Under the pieces are notes generated by a model, which searched no databases, had not been told where the DNA came from, and worked only from the letters and a program-made list of their open reading frames with translations. A stretch of DNA of 8,629 nt, from contig JAFULP010000099.1 in assembly GCA_017473285.1 (NCBI GenBank), positions 1-8,629 of the forward strand. The letters are read 5' to 3'. The stretch comes from Clostridia bacterium (GTDB taxonomy: Bacteria; Bacillota; Clostridia; Christensenellales; UBA1242). This document shows positions 1 to 5,739 of the stretch, one piece after another (the first letter of the stretch is position 1; the number at the start of each line of letters is the position of its first letter). The position numbers and the translations under genes are program-made.

Positions 1-184
1 AGCAGGAATTGAAAAGGGCAGCGGAAAGCCTAACAAAGATAAGGTTGCTAAATTAACTAAGTCTCAAATCCGTAAAATTGCAGAAATCAAAATGCCTGAC
101 TTAAATGCTAGCACTATTGAATCAGCTATGAGCATGGTTGCTGGTACAGCACGCAGTATGGGCGTAGAAGTAGTGGAGGATTAG
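1..184 (+). CDS. rplK: 50S ribosomal protein L11, C-terminal part (5' truncated by window)
   Basis: Reading from base 2, the last 60 codons of L11 are present, ending in TAG at 182-184. The fragment begins AGIEKGSGKPNKDKVAKLT and runs through SQIRKIAEIKMPDLNA to TARSMGVEVVED. This is the typical C-terminal domain of L11, which in the family binds the GTPase-associated centre of 23S rRNA (helices 43/44) and affects factor binding and (p)ppGpp signalling. The family is about 141 residues long, so more than half lies upstream of the window. The gene is joined to rplA with only one base between stop and start, the conserved rplK-rplA arrangement. No promoter is visible because the 5' end is missing. 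Confidence 0.96.
   Translation, partial: AGIEKGSGKPNKDKVAKLTKSQIRKIAEIKMPDLNASTIESAMSMVAGTARSMGVEVVED
175..180 (+). promoter_or_regulatory. Ribosome binding site of rplA inside the end of rplK
   Basis: GGAGGA lies five bases before the ATG at 186 and overlaps the last codons of rplK. This placement ties L1 translation to termination of L11 and fixes the rplA start. Coupled synthesis of L11 and L1 is known in bacteria; that it occurs here is inferred from the geometry. Confidence 0.85.
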
Positions 185-185
185 T

Positions 186-869
186 ATGAGTAAGAGATAT
201 ATTGAAAGTGCTAAGCTTATCGACAAAACTAAAGCCTATTCAGCAGAAGAAGCAATGAAGTTGGTTGTTGATACAGCTAAGGCAAAATTTGATGAAAGTA
301 TTGAACTACATGTGCGTCTTGGTGTTGATGGTCGTAATGCTGACCAACAAGTTCGTGGCGTAGTAGTATTGCCAGAAGGTACTGGTAGAAGTGTTAAAGT
401 TTTAGTTATTGCTAAGGGCGATAAGGCTGAAGAAGCTAAAGCCGCTGGCGCTGATGTTGTTGGTGATGACGACATTATCAAAAAGATTATGACTGAAAAC
501 TGGTTAGACTTTGATGTATGTATCACTACACCTGATATGATGGGTGCTATTGGTCGTTGTGCAAGAATTCTAGGACCAAAAGGTTTGATGCCAAACCCTA
601 AGAGTGGCACAGTTACAACTGATGTTACTAAGGCTATCAAGGATGTTAAGGCTGGTAAAGTTGAATACCGTCTTGACAAAAACAATAATGTCCATGTTAT
701 TATTGGTAAGGCAAGTTTCGGCGCAGACCGTCTTGAAACTAACCTTCGTGCAGTTATGGGCGCTATCATTAAGGCTAAGCCTTCAAGCGCTAAGGGTACT
801 TATTTGAAGAGCGTATATGTTGCTTCAACAATGGGACCTGGAATCAAAGTTAACTATAGCGAAAATTAA
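186..869 (+). CDS. rplA: 50S ribosomal protein L1
   Basis: This 227-residue protein is the normal length for bacterial L1 (about 230). L1 binds 23S rRNA at the L1 stalk and helps release deacylated tRNA from the E site; in E. coli it also represses its own operon. The L1 signature is clear: IGRCARILGPKGLMPNPKSG at residues 122-141. The C-terminal rRNA-contact loop VASTMGPG is at 212-219, including the conserved Thr-Met-Gly at 215-217. The start has a strong GGAGGA site and lies one base after the rplK stop, so the two are cotranscribed. A strong terminator begins 14 bases after the stop, and rplJ and rplL do not follow. Codon choice looks like that of a highly expressed gene. Identification is certain. 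Confidence 0.98.
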   Translation: MSKRYIESAKLIDKTKAYSAEEAMKLVVDTAKAKFDESIELHVRLGVDGRNADQQVRGVVVLPEGTGRSVKVLVIAKGDKAEEAKAAGADVVGDDDIIKKIMTENWLDFDVCITTPDMMGAIGRCARILGPKGLMPNPKSGTVTTDVTKAIKDVKAGKVEYRLDKNNNVHVIIGKASFGADRLETNLRAVMGAIIKAKPSSAKGTYLKSVYVASTMGPGIKVNYSEN

Positions 870-883
870 TTGTAATAAAAATT

Positions 884-909
884 CCACAAACCAAGTTTGT
901 GGTTTTTTT
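884..909 (+). terminator. Intrinsic terminator of the rplK-rplA unit
   Basis: CCACAAAC (884-891), a CAA loop and GTTTGTGG (895-902) form a perfect 8-bp stem followed by seven T (903-909). It lies 14 bases after the rplA stop and closes the ribosomal protein unit. Confidence 0.93.
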
Positions 910-992
910 ATTGTTTAATGGTGTTTTAAACTATGTTAAACGATTAATAATAAAAATTATTTAAATTGTTTTTAATAAAATTTAAAAATTGA

Positions 993-1022
993 TTGACTTT
1001 ATAACTTGTTGTGCGTTACACT
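993..1022 (+). promoter_or_regulatory. Predicted sigma-A-type promoter of the lysine-tailed membrane protein gene
   Basis: TTGACT (993-998) is followed 18 bp later by TACACT (1017-1022). Transcription would start near 1029, giving a leader of about 18 nt with the ribosome binding site inside it. The -10 box is weak (4 of 6 consensus bases) but the -35 is good. The promoter covers an upstream in-frame GTG at 1011, which argues that this GTG is not the start codon. Confidence 0.6.
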
Positions 1023-1034
1023 AAAAATAATAAA

Positions 1035-1040
1035 GGGGGA
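1035..1040 (+). promoter_or_regulatory. Ribosome binding site that fixes the start at 1047
   Basis: AAAGGGGGA ends six bases before the ATG at 1047. The alternative in-frame GTG at 1011 has no such site and lies within the predicted promoter. Confidence 0.85.
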
Positions 1041-1046
1041 TTTATT

Positions 1047-1634
1047 ATGGAAAAGAAAGCGGTTAAAAAACCAGTAAAATCAACTGCTAAGGCTGAAAAA
1101 GTAGTAGGTGCTAAAACAACTACTAAAAAAGTTGCACCTAAAACAGTAAAGCAAGATGTTGCAAAAGTGGAAAAGGTAGAAGTGGTTCAACCTAAAGTTG
1201 AAACAAAGCCTGTAGAAAAGGTTGAGAAAAAGGGTATAACACTTAACCAAGATTTAAACTTAATGATTGGGTTATTTAGTTTGATTACTATTATTTCATT
1301 TTGTTTTGCATTCCAAGGTGGGGATGCTGAAATTTTGGGTTGGGAATTAGTGCTAAAATCAGGAGCATATTCTCGTGCATTCCAAGTGTTAATGGTAGCG
1401 TATGTTGTCGCAATTGTTATTGACTGCATTTTATCAATCCGTTTGGATACTGAAAATGAAATAGTTAATATTGTTGAAAAAGTATTATATATGTTCACAT
1501 TTATTATTAACTTTATTGTATGTGCGGTGCTATTAAGCCTAATTGCAAAAGTTGGTATTGGTTTAATTATCTTCTTGATAATTTCAATCATTAGCGCAAT
1601 TGTTAAACTTGCAAGAATTTATGCTCAAAAATAA
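1047..1634 (+). CDS. Four-helix membrane protein with lysine-rich N-terminal tail, function unknown
   Basis: I do not recognise this 195-residue protein. Residues 1-63 form a low-complexity tail rich in Lys, Val, Ala and Thr, with about 19 lysines and loose repeats such as KPVKS, KPVEK and VEKVE. It resembles the basic tails of histone-H1-like or nucleic-acid-binding proteins. The rest is hydrophobic, with four likely transmembrane helices near 71-90, 111-130, 143-166 and 169-187. The stretch between the first two helices contains GGDAEILGWE. With an even helix number and a strongly positive N-terminus, the positive-inside rule puts both ends in the cytoplasm. The ATG is chosen for its GGGGGA site. 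The gene has its own promoter and terminator, so it looks monocistronic. The tail may bind acidic partners such as nucleic acid, ribosomes or anionic lipid, but this is inference. The membrane part alone would suit a generic small integral membrane protein. Confidence 0.85.
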   Translation: MEKKAVKKPVKSTAKAEKVVGAKTTTKKVAPKTVKQDVAKVEKVEVVQPKVETKPVEKVEKKGITLNQDLNLMIGLFSLITIISFCFAFQGGDAEILGWELVLKSGAYSRAFQVLMVAYVVAIVIDCILSIRLDTENEIVNIVEKVLYMFTFIINFIVCAVLLSLIAKVGIGLIIFLIISIISAIVKLARIYAQK

Positions 1635-1649
1635 TTTTAATAAATAAAC

Positions 1650-1680
1650 AAAAATCACGGGTTATACTCGTGATTTTTTT
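1650..1680 (+). terminator. Intrinsic terminator after the lysine-tailed membrane protein gene
   Basis: ATCACGGG (1654-1661), loop TTATA and CTCGTGAT (1667-1674) pair with one G-T wobble. The stem can extend through flanking A and T runs and ends in seven T (1674-1680). It starts about 15 bases after the stop. The A-run on the left side gives a shorter U-tract on the other strand, so it may also act as a back-up terminator for the convergent ftsH unit. Confidence 0.88.
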
Positions 1681-1696
1681 ACTTAAATTAATAAAT

Positions 1697-1768
1697 AAAA
1701 AACCACAGAACTGAAATGGGTCTTCAAAAGTGTTAAACCTTTGGATACACCTTAAACATTCTGTGGGT
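1697..1768 (-). terminator. Long terminator hairpin of the ftsH unit, with a repeat-like core
   Basis: CCACAGAA (1703-1710) pairs perfectly with TTCTGTGG (1759-1766), enclosing a 48-nt interior instead of a short loop. Read on the minus strand, the stem is followed by six U (A-run 1697-1702), so it terminates the ftsH transcript. It begins only a few bases after the stop of the downstream gene at 1773. On the plus strand the trailing sequence is GGGTTTGTTT, a poorer U-tract. The interior is homologous to that of the hairpin after tyrS, described separately. Confidence 0.8.
1712..1752 (+). repeat. Palindromic repeat core, copy A
   Basis: This 41-nt stretch aligns with 7031-7072 in the same plus-strand orientation, with 32 identical columns out of 42 and one gap. 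Shared blocks are TGAA, TTCAAAA, TGTT, AAC, TTT, GG and CACCT. It contains an imperfect inner hairpin, CAAAAG (1725-1730) with CTTTG (1739-1743) around an 8-nt loop TGTTAAAC. The enclosing outer stem has no similarity to that of the other copy. Two copies in one window point to a dispersed intergenic palindrome or a structured terminator family; which of the two is unresolved. Confidence 0.65.
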
Positions 1769-1772
1769 TTGT

Positions 1773-2348
1773 TTAATTAAATAATTGTAAAGCATTGTTG
1801 TAAACACTGTTAAAGTTGCAATAACCACTATAATATAATGAATAACTATATGCTGATACATACATATTGGAATTTTCTGGTGGAATTATTGCAACAGTAT
1901 TATATTGATAAGCGTCATCTTGAGTTATATCAAATATTAATTTTCCGTACCAATAATTTTCGCCGTTATGATTGTAAAGTTTACTTTTGTATTTAACAAC
2001 TTGAGGTGTGTTATACACAAAGCTTATTTTAATGCCTTTGAAATTAATTGGCGAATTATCATTTTCAATAATTTTTACATCTTTAAATAGTTTATTATCA
2101 ACAAGCGCTTTCAGCATAGGCTGTTTGTAAGCCTTTTTGATTGACGAATAAATTGATTTATATTCTTCATCATTGGGCTCAAATACAATGTTGGTTGATG
2201 ACTTATTATAATACACAACAATTTGCGAAGGGGCGTTGATATCCATGCAATGTGATACTTTGGCTAAAGATAAAGCCACTAAACTTATAGTGGTAAAAGT
2301 TACTATTATAAGTATAGTGGCAATTAAAATTTTAGTCTTTTTTGTCAT
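1773..2348 (-). CDS. Membrane-anchored extracytoplasmic protein of unknown function, coupled to ftsH
   Basis: I do not recognise this 191-residue protein. A basic N-terminus (MTKKTK) precedes one hydrophobic helix at about 8-29, then a polar region to the C-terminus, as in a signal anchor with an outside domain. The outside part is rich in Tyr and Asn (about 19 Tyr overall, clustered at 163-183). It holds the only two cysteines, C34 and C177, which could form a disulfide. C34 is not in a lipobox (VSHC), so a lipoprotein is unlikely. The alternating polar and hydrophobic pattern after about residue 100 suggests beta structure. The ATG lies inside the 3' end of ftsH, overlapping it by 17 bases in another frame, with only a weak GTGGA upstream. 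Translation is therefore probably coupled to ftsH termination. A role alongside FtsH in membrane or envelope quality control is inference from this linkage. Confidence 0.82.
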   Translation of the reverse strand: MTKKTKILIATILIIVTFTTISLVALSLAKVSHCMDINAPSQIVVYYNKSSTNIVFEPNDEEYKSIYSSIKKAYKQPMLKALVDNKLFKDVKIIENDNSPINFKGIKISFVYNTPQVVKYKSKLYNHNGENYWYGKLIFDITQDDAYQYNTVAIIPPENSNMYVSAYSYSLYYSGYCNFNSVYNNALQLFN

Positions 2349-4542
2349 TGTTGTCCACTGGTTTATCTTCTAAATTTTTGTTTTCATCGCTATTAGAAGG
2401 CAATGGAGTTTTTTCGCTGGATGCCTTTGCTTGTTCACTTTGCTTAGAGTCTTGCTTTTTGGCAAGTTCTTGTTTAATGTTTTCCAAGTCCTTTTCCGAA
2501 ATCAAACCAACACGCAATGATGCTTCAGCGGTTTCAAGCAATGAATTAATTTCTTTATTTTTGCGTTCTTCTAAAGCCGATTTTCTTGCTTCTTCTTGAT
2601 ATTTTTGTTTAGCCAATTCGTTTTCGGTCATTATTTTAGTAACTTCTTCAACGCTCATTCCGTTATATAATAGTTTAAATTCTTCGTGATAAATAGTTTC
2701 TTTATCAAGCAATATTTGTTGTAGATTTTCAATCAAACCTTTCTTTTCGCTTAATATTGCAATTGCACAATTATGTGCTTCGTCGATAATCTTTTTAGTT
2801 TCTTCGTCGATACTTGATGCAATATCTTCGCTATAACCTTTTGTTTGTTGATAATCACGACCTACAAATATTTGATTACCTTCGCCATAACTTACCAAAC
2901 CAAACCTTTCACTCATGCCCCATTCGGCAACCATGCGTCTTGCAATTTTTGTGGCACGCTCTATATCATTTGATGCGCCTGTTGTGATATCATTAAGCAT
3001 AATCTCTTCGGCAGCACGACCTCCAAGCATCATAGTGATTGTGTCCAACAATTTTTGCTTAGTCATATGAGTGCGGTCTTGTTCATCAAGAGTTAAAGTA
3101 TACCCGCCAGCGTGGCCACGTGGGATAATAGAAATTTCTTGTACAGAGTCACAGTTAGGAAGTGCATGGGCAATAATTGCATGGCCACTTTCGTGGATTG
3201 CAGTAATCTTTTTGTCGTCTTCGGTAACCAAACGAGATTTCTTTTTAGGTCCCATCAATACTTTGTTGATACCTTCTTGAATATCTACCATTGTAATTTT
3301 CACACGCTTATCACGAGCGGCGAGTAAAGCGGCTTCGTTAAGCATATTTTCAATGTCTGCACCAGCAAATCCGCTTGTAAGCCTTGCTATGCGCTTAACA
3401 TCAACATCATCAGATAAAGGTTTGTTGCGAGAATGTATCTTTATAATATCTTCACGGCCTTTAACATCTGGCACATTAACATACACTTGACGGTCAAATC
3501 TACCCGGTCTTGTAAGCGCTGGGTCAAGAATGTCTGCACGGTTAGTAGCGGCAAGTATAATTACACCACTATTGGTTTCAAAACCATCCATTTCAACTAA
3601 CAATTGGTTTAAGGTTTGCTCTCTTTCATCATTTCCGCCACCCATACCAGCACCACGCTGACGACCAACGGCGTCAATTTCGTCAATAAACACTAGGCAA
3701 GGAGCATTGCTTTTTGCTTGAGCAAACAAATCTCTTACACGAGATGCACCTACACCTACATATAATTCAACGAAGTCAGAACCAGAAATTGAGAAGAATG
3801 GAACTTTTGCTTCGCCAGCAACTGCTTTTGCAAGTAAGGTTTTACCTGTCCCTGGAGGTCCTACAAGAAGCACGCCTTTAGGTATTCTTGCGCCAAGGTC
3901 GGTAAATTGTTGTGGATTTTTCAAAAATTGTACAAGTTCTTCCAACTCTTGCTTTTCTTCTTCCGCACCAGCAACATCACTAAATCTAATCTTTGACGAT
4001 ACTACTAGTTTCGCTTTACTACGGCTAAATGAAAATCCTTTGTTTCCGCCACCAGACATTGAGCGGTATATAACAAAGCCCAAAACAATCAAGATTACCA
4101 AACTAATCCAAGGTAATGCTGTTTCTATCCAAGAACCAGTATCCCACTTTCCGTCATATTTGATGTATCCGTCCTTGTAATAACCGGCTTCAACTATTTC
4201 ACCAGTAGTGCCATCAACCACGGGCTCAACCCAAAGTGATTGATTGTACTCTTCAATAAATGTGATAACTACTTCATTATTCATATATGAACAATAATAG
4301 TCGTATTTGCTAGGGAAGTCCTCTTCTTTGATTTTACTATCCGATGTTTTAATATAAATAATATAATCATTAATGTATACTTCACTAACTTGTTCATTTT
4401 GCACCATTTCGGTAAACTTTGTATAGTCAATACGCTTATCAGTTTTGTTAACAGCATATATACTATATATTAATACAACTAACAGCAATACCGAAAGTAT
4501 TACTAACAAGGTGCGTTTGTTATTATTCTTTTTAGCAACCAT
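2332..4542 (-). CDS. ftsH: ATP-dependent zinc metalloprotease FtsH
   Basis: This is the hexameric membrane AAA+ protease that extracts and degrades misfolded membrane proteins and some soluble regulators. In order it has: transmembrane helix 1 (about 11-31); an outside domain (about 32-138); helix 2 (about 141-160); AAA+ module with Walker A GPPGTGKT (228-235), pore loop YVGVG (261-265), Walker B LVFIDEID (283-290) and the second region of homology ending RPGRFDR (345-351). The M41 peptidase follows, with zinc motif HESGH (450-454) and a likely third ligand D526 in GASNDIE. At 736 residues it is longer than E. coli (644) or B. subtilis (637) FtsH. The extra length is in the outside domain (about 110 residues against about 70) and in a charged, coiled-coil-like then Ser/Asp/Lys-rich C-terminal tail (about 640-736). 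The pore aromatic is Tyr where Phe is usual. The start has AAGAGGTG four bases upstream and its own promoter. Confidence 0.98.
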   Translation of the reverse strand: MVAKKNNNKRTLLVILSVLLLVVLIYSIYAVNKTDKRIDYTKFTEMVQNEQVSEVYINDYIIYIKTSDSKIKEEDFPSKYDYYCSYMNNEVVITFIEEYNQSLWVEPVVDGTTGEIVEAGYYKDGYIKYDGKWDTGSWIETALPWISLVILIVLGFVIYRSMSGGGNKGFSFSRSKAKLVVSSKIRFSDVAGAEEEKQELEELVQFLKNPQQFTDLGARIPKGVLLVGPPGTGKTLLAKAVAGEAKVPFFSISGSDFVELYVGVGASRVRDLFAQAKSNAPCLVFIDEIDAVGRQRGAGMGGGNDEREQTLNQLLVEMDGFETNSGVIILAATNRADILDPALTRPGRFDRQVYVNVPDVKGREDIIKIHSRNKPLSDDVDVKRIARLTSGFAGADIENMLNEAALLAARDKRVKITMVDIQEGINKVLMGPKKKSRLVTEDDKKITAIHESGHAIIAHALPNCDSVQEISIIPRGHAGGYTLTLDEQDRTHMTKQKLLDTITMMLGGRAAEEIMLNDITTGASNDIERATKIARRMVAEWGMSERFGLVSYGEGNQIFVGRDYQQTKGYSEDIASSIDEETKKIIDEAHNCAIAILSEKKGLIENLQQILLDKETIYHEEFKLLYNGMSVEEVTKIMTENELAKQKYQEEARKSALEERKNKEINSLLETAEASLRVGLISEKDLENIKQELAKKQDSKQSEQAKASSEKTPLPSNSDENKNLEDKPVDNNDKKD

Positions 4543-4546
4543 ATTT

Positions 4547-4554
4547 CACCTCTT
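4547..4554 (-). promoter_or_regulatory. Ribosome binding site of ftsH
   Basis: On the minus strand AAGAGGTG lies four bases before the ATG at 4542, a strong match to the 16S rRNA tail that confirms the start. Confidence 0.85.
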
Positions 4555-4569
4555 TAATATAATGAAAGT

Positions 4570-4598
4570 ATTTTAACACAAATTTACCAAATTCACAA
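4570..4598 (-). promoter_or_regulatory. Predicted sigma-A-type promoter of ftsH
   Basis: On the minus strand, TTGTGA (4598-4593) and TAAAAT (4575-4570) are separated by 17 bp. Transcription would start near 4563, giving a leader of about 20 nt that holds little beyond the ribosome binding site. No heat-shock operator (CIRCE or CtsR-like) is visible here. Confidence 0.6.
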
Positions 4599-4729
4599 TC
4601 ATTTTTTAATATTATTTTTCTCATATTTAAATATTATTTGCTTACTTTAACCAAATATGAATTTTAATTATAAAAATATTGAAGGTATTTAAAAAATAAA
4701 GTAAAAATTTGTTAAATTGCTTTACGAAG

Positions 4730-4758
4730 TTTACTTTTAAAGTGTAATATGTTAAAAT
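4730..4758 (+). promoter_or_regulatory. Predicted sigma-A-type promoter of the cvpA-like-tyrS unit
   Basis: TTTACT (4730-4735) and TAAAAT (4753-4758) are separated by 17 bp, pointing away from the ftsH promoter. Transcription would start near 4765, 46 nt before the chosen start codon at 4811. The leader is too short for a T-box. The sequence between the two divergent promoters is very AT-rich and shows no other clear signal. Confidence 0.55.
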
Positions 4759-4800
4759 TAAAATAATAAAATATAGATATATGGCAATAAACCATTTAAA

Positions 4801-4805
4801 AGGAG
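4801..4805 (+). promoter_or_regulatory. Ribosome binding site that fixes the CvpA-family start at 4811
   Basis: AAAAGGAG ends five bases before the ATG at 4811. An in-frame ATG ten codons earlier (4781) has no such site upstream and would add only MAINHLKGVD, whose coding bases include this AGGAG. Confidence 0.85.
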
Positions 4806-4810
4806 TAGAT

Positions 4811-5716
4811 ATGTTGCTATCCGTTTCGTCAGTTTCAGGCATTGTTATTGATGTTGTAATTATAGCATTGGTGGCAATACTTGCACTTGTTGGCTTGCGC
4901 AAAGGTTTCTTTAAGTCGGTGCTATCGATGGTTTCTACACTTGTTGTAATAATCATCAGTATTATAGGCGCTAGACATTTGGCGGGTTTGATAAACAAAA
5001 TCTACGACTTTACAGGTTTAATTGCGGGCAAGTTGTGTAAATCTATAGCGGGCATGGGCAGTTTTTATAGCGAAATCATTCCTGAGGATGTGTCTGGCAA
5101 AGATATAATTAATAGCATCCCATCTGATACTAATGGATTTTTGAAAAAATTGATGTCGTATGTGCTTGAGCCTTTAAGTGCAAGTGAAATTCAAGGAACA
5201 ACGGTGGCGGATATTGTCAGTGGTGCATTTGCATCAATAATAATGTCGATAATTGCGGGCATCTTGCTATTTATTGCTATTAAAATTATATTATCGTTGG
5301 CTTCAAGACTGTTTGAAAATATTACACGAATTAAAGTATTTGGCATTGCCAACAGGATAGCGGGATTTGCGTTTGGTGCATTAAAAGGCTTGATAATAGT
5401 TTTTGTATTTGCAATAGTGCTTACATTGCTTACGGTTATACCGTTTATTAATACTAAAATATCACCTATAATTCAAGACCAAACCACAGTTGCCAAGACT
5501 ATATATAATTACGCTGACAAAATGATGGAAAAATATATTGTTGACGGCAAAGCGGTTCAAAAAATAGTTGACAATTTATGGGAAAACAAATATGATAAGG
5601 AAGATGATAGTTCGGCTACATCTAATATGATTGCTGACCTAGATATGAAAAATCAATATGTTGTGGAAATTGACGATGCTAGTGGCGTTTATATAGCGAC
5701 AATAATACTTAATTAA
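4811..5716 (+). CDS. CvpA-family membrane protein
   Basis: This 301-residue protein matches the CvpA (colicin V production) family, an integral membrane family often tied to cell-envelope function; its biochemical activity is not established. The N-terminal signature is present: D14, a hydrophobic helix to about 29, then GLRKGFFKSVLS (28-39), which corresponds to the family's G-x-R/K-G-F motif. Likely helices are at 10-29, 36-57, 139-165 and 183-211. The second conserved block, IANRIAGFAFGALKGLII (179-196), matches the family's 'N-R-x-x-G-x-x-x-G-x-x-K-G' region. It is longer than the usual 160-200 residues: about 80 polar residues lie between helices 2 and 3, and a polar tail of about 90 residues follows helix 4. 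The gene is 23 bases upstream of tyrS and probably cotranscribed with it. The family call is good; the function is open. Confidence 0.87.
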   Translation: MLLSVSSVSGIVIDVVIIALVAILALVGLRKGFFKSVLSMVSTLVVIIISIIGARHLAGLINKIYDFTGLIAGKLCKSIAGMGSFYSEIIPEDVSGKDIINSIPSDTNGFLKKLMSYVLEPLSASEIQGTTVADIVSGAFASIIMSIIAGILLFIAIKIILSLASRLFENITRIKVFGIANRIAGFAFGALKGLIIVFVFAIVLTLLTVIPFINTKISPIIQDQTTVAKTIYNYADKMMEKYIVDGKAVQKIVDNLWENKYDKEDDSSATSNMIADLDMKNQYVVEIDDASGVYIATIILN

Positions 5717-5739
5717 CAAACGACTTAAAAGGGAAAAAT

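Noticed and set aside
236..769. 177-codon open frame on the minus strand
   Set aside because: It is antisense to rplA, with no ribosome binding site or recognisable protein; a shadow of a highly biased coding sequence.
1011..1046. In-frame GTG start that would extend the lysine-tailed protein by 12 residues
   Set aside because: It has no ribosome binding site and overlaps the predicted -10 region, whereas the ATG at 1047 has GGGGGA six bases upstream.
4781..4810. In-frame ATG ten codons upstream of the CvpA-family start
   Set aside because: It lacks a Shine-Dalgarno sequence, and the added codons contain the AGGAG that serves the ATG at 4811.
4543..4810. CIRCE or CtsR heat-shock operator in front of ftsH
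   Set aside because: I looked for the CIRCE inverted repeat and CtsR heptamer repeats on both strands and found neither.
4642..4998. 118-codon minus-strand open frame across the ftsH/cvpA-like intergenic region
   Set aside because: It starts inside the CvpA-family gene on the opposite strand, and its end is low-complexity Ile/Asn/Lys sequence driven by AT-rich DNA.
5717..5739. T-box or other riboswitch before tyrS
   Set aside because: Only 23 bases separate tyrS from the upstream stop, and the upstream sequence is coding with no specifier or terminator-antiterminator structure.
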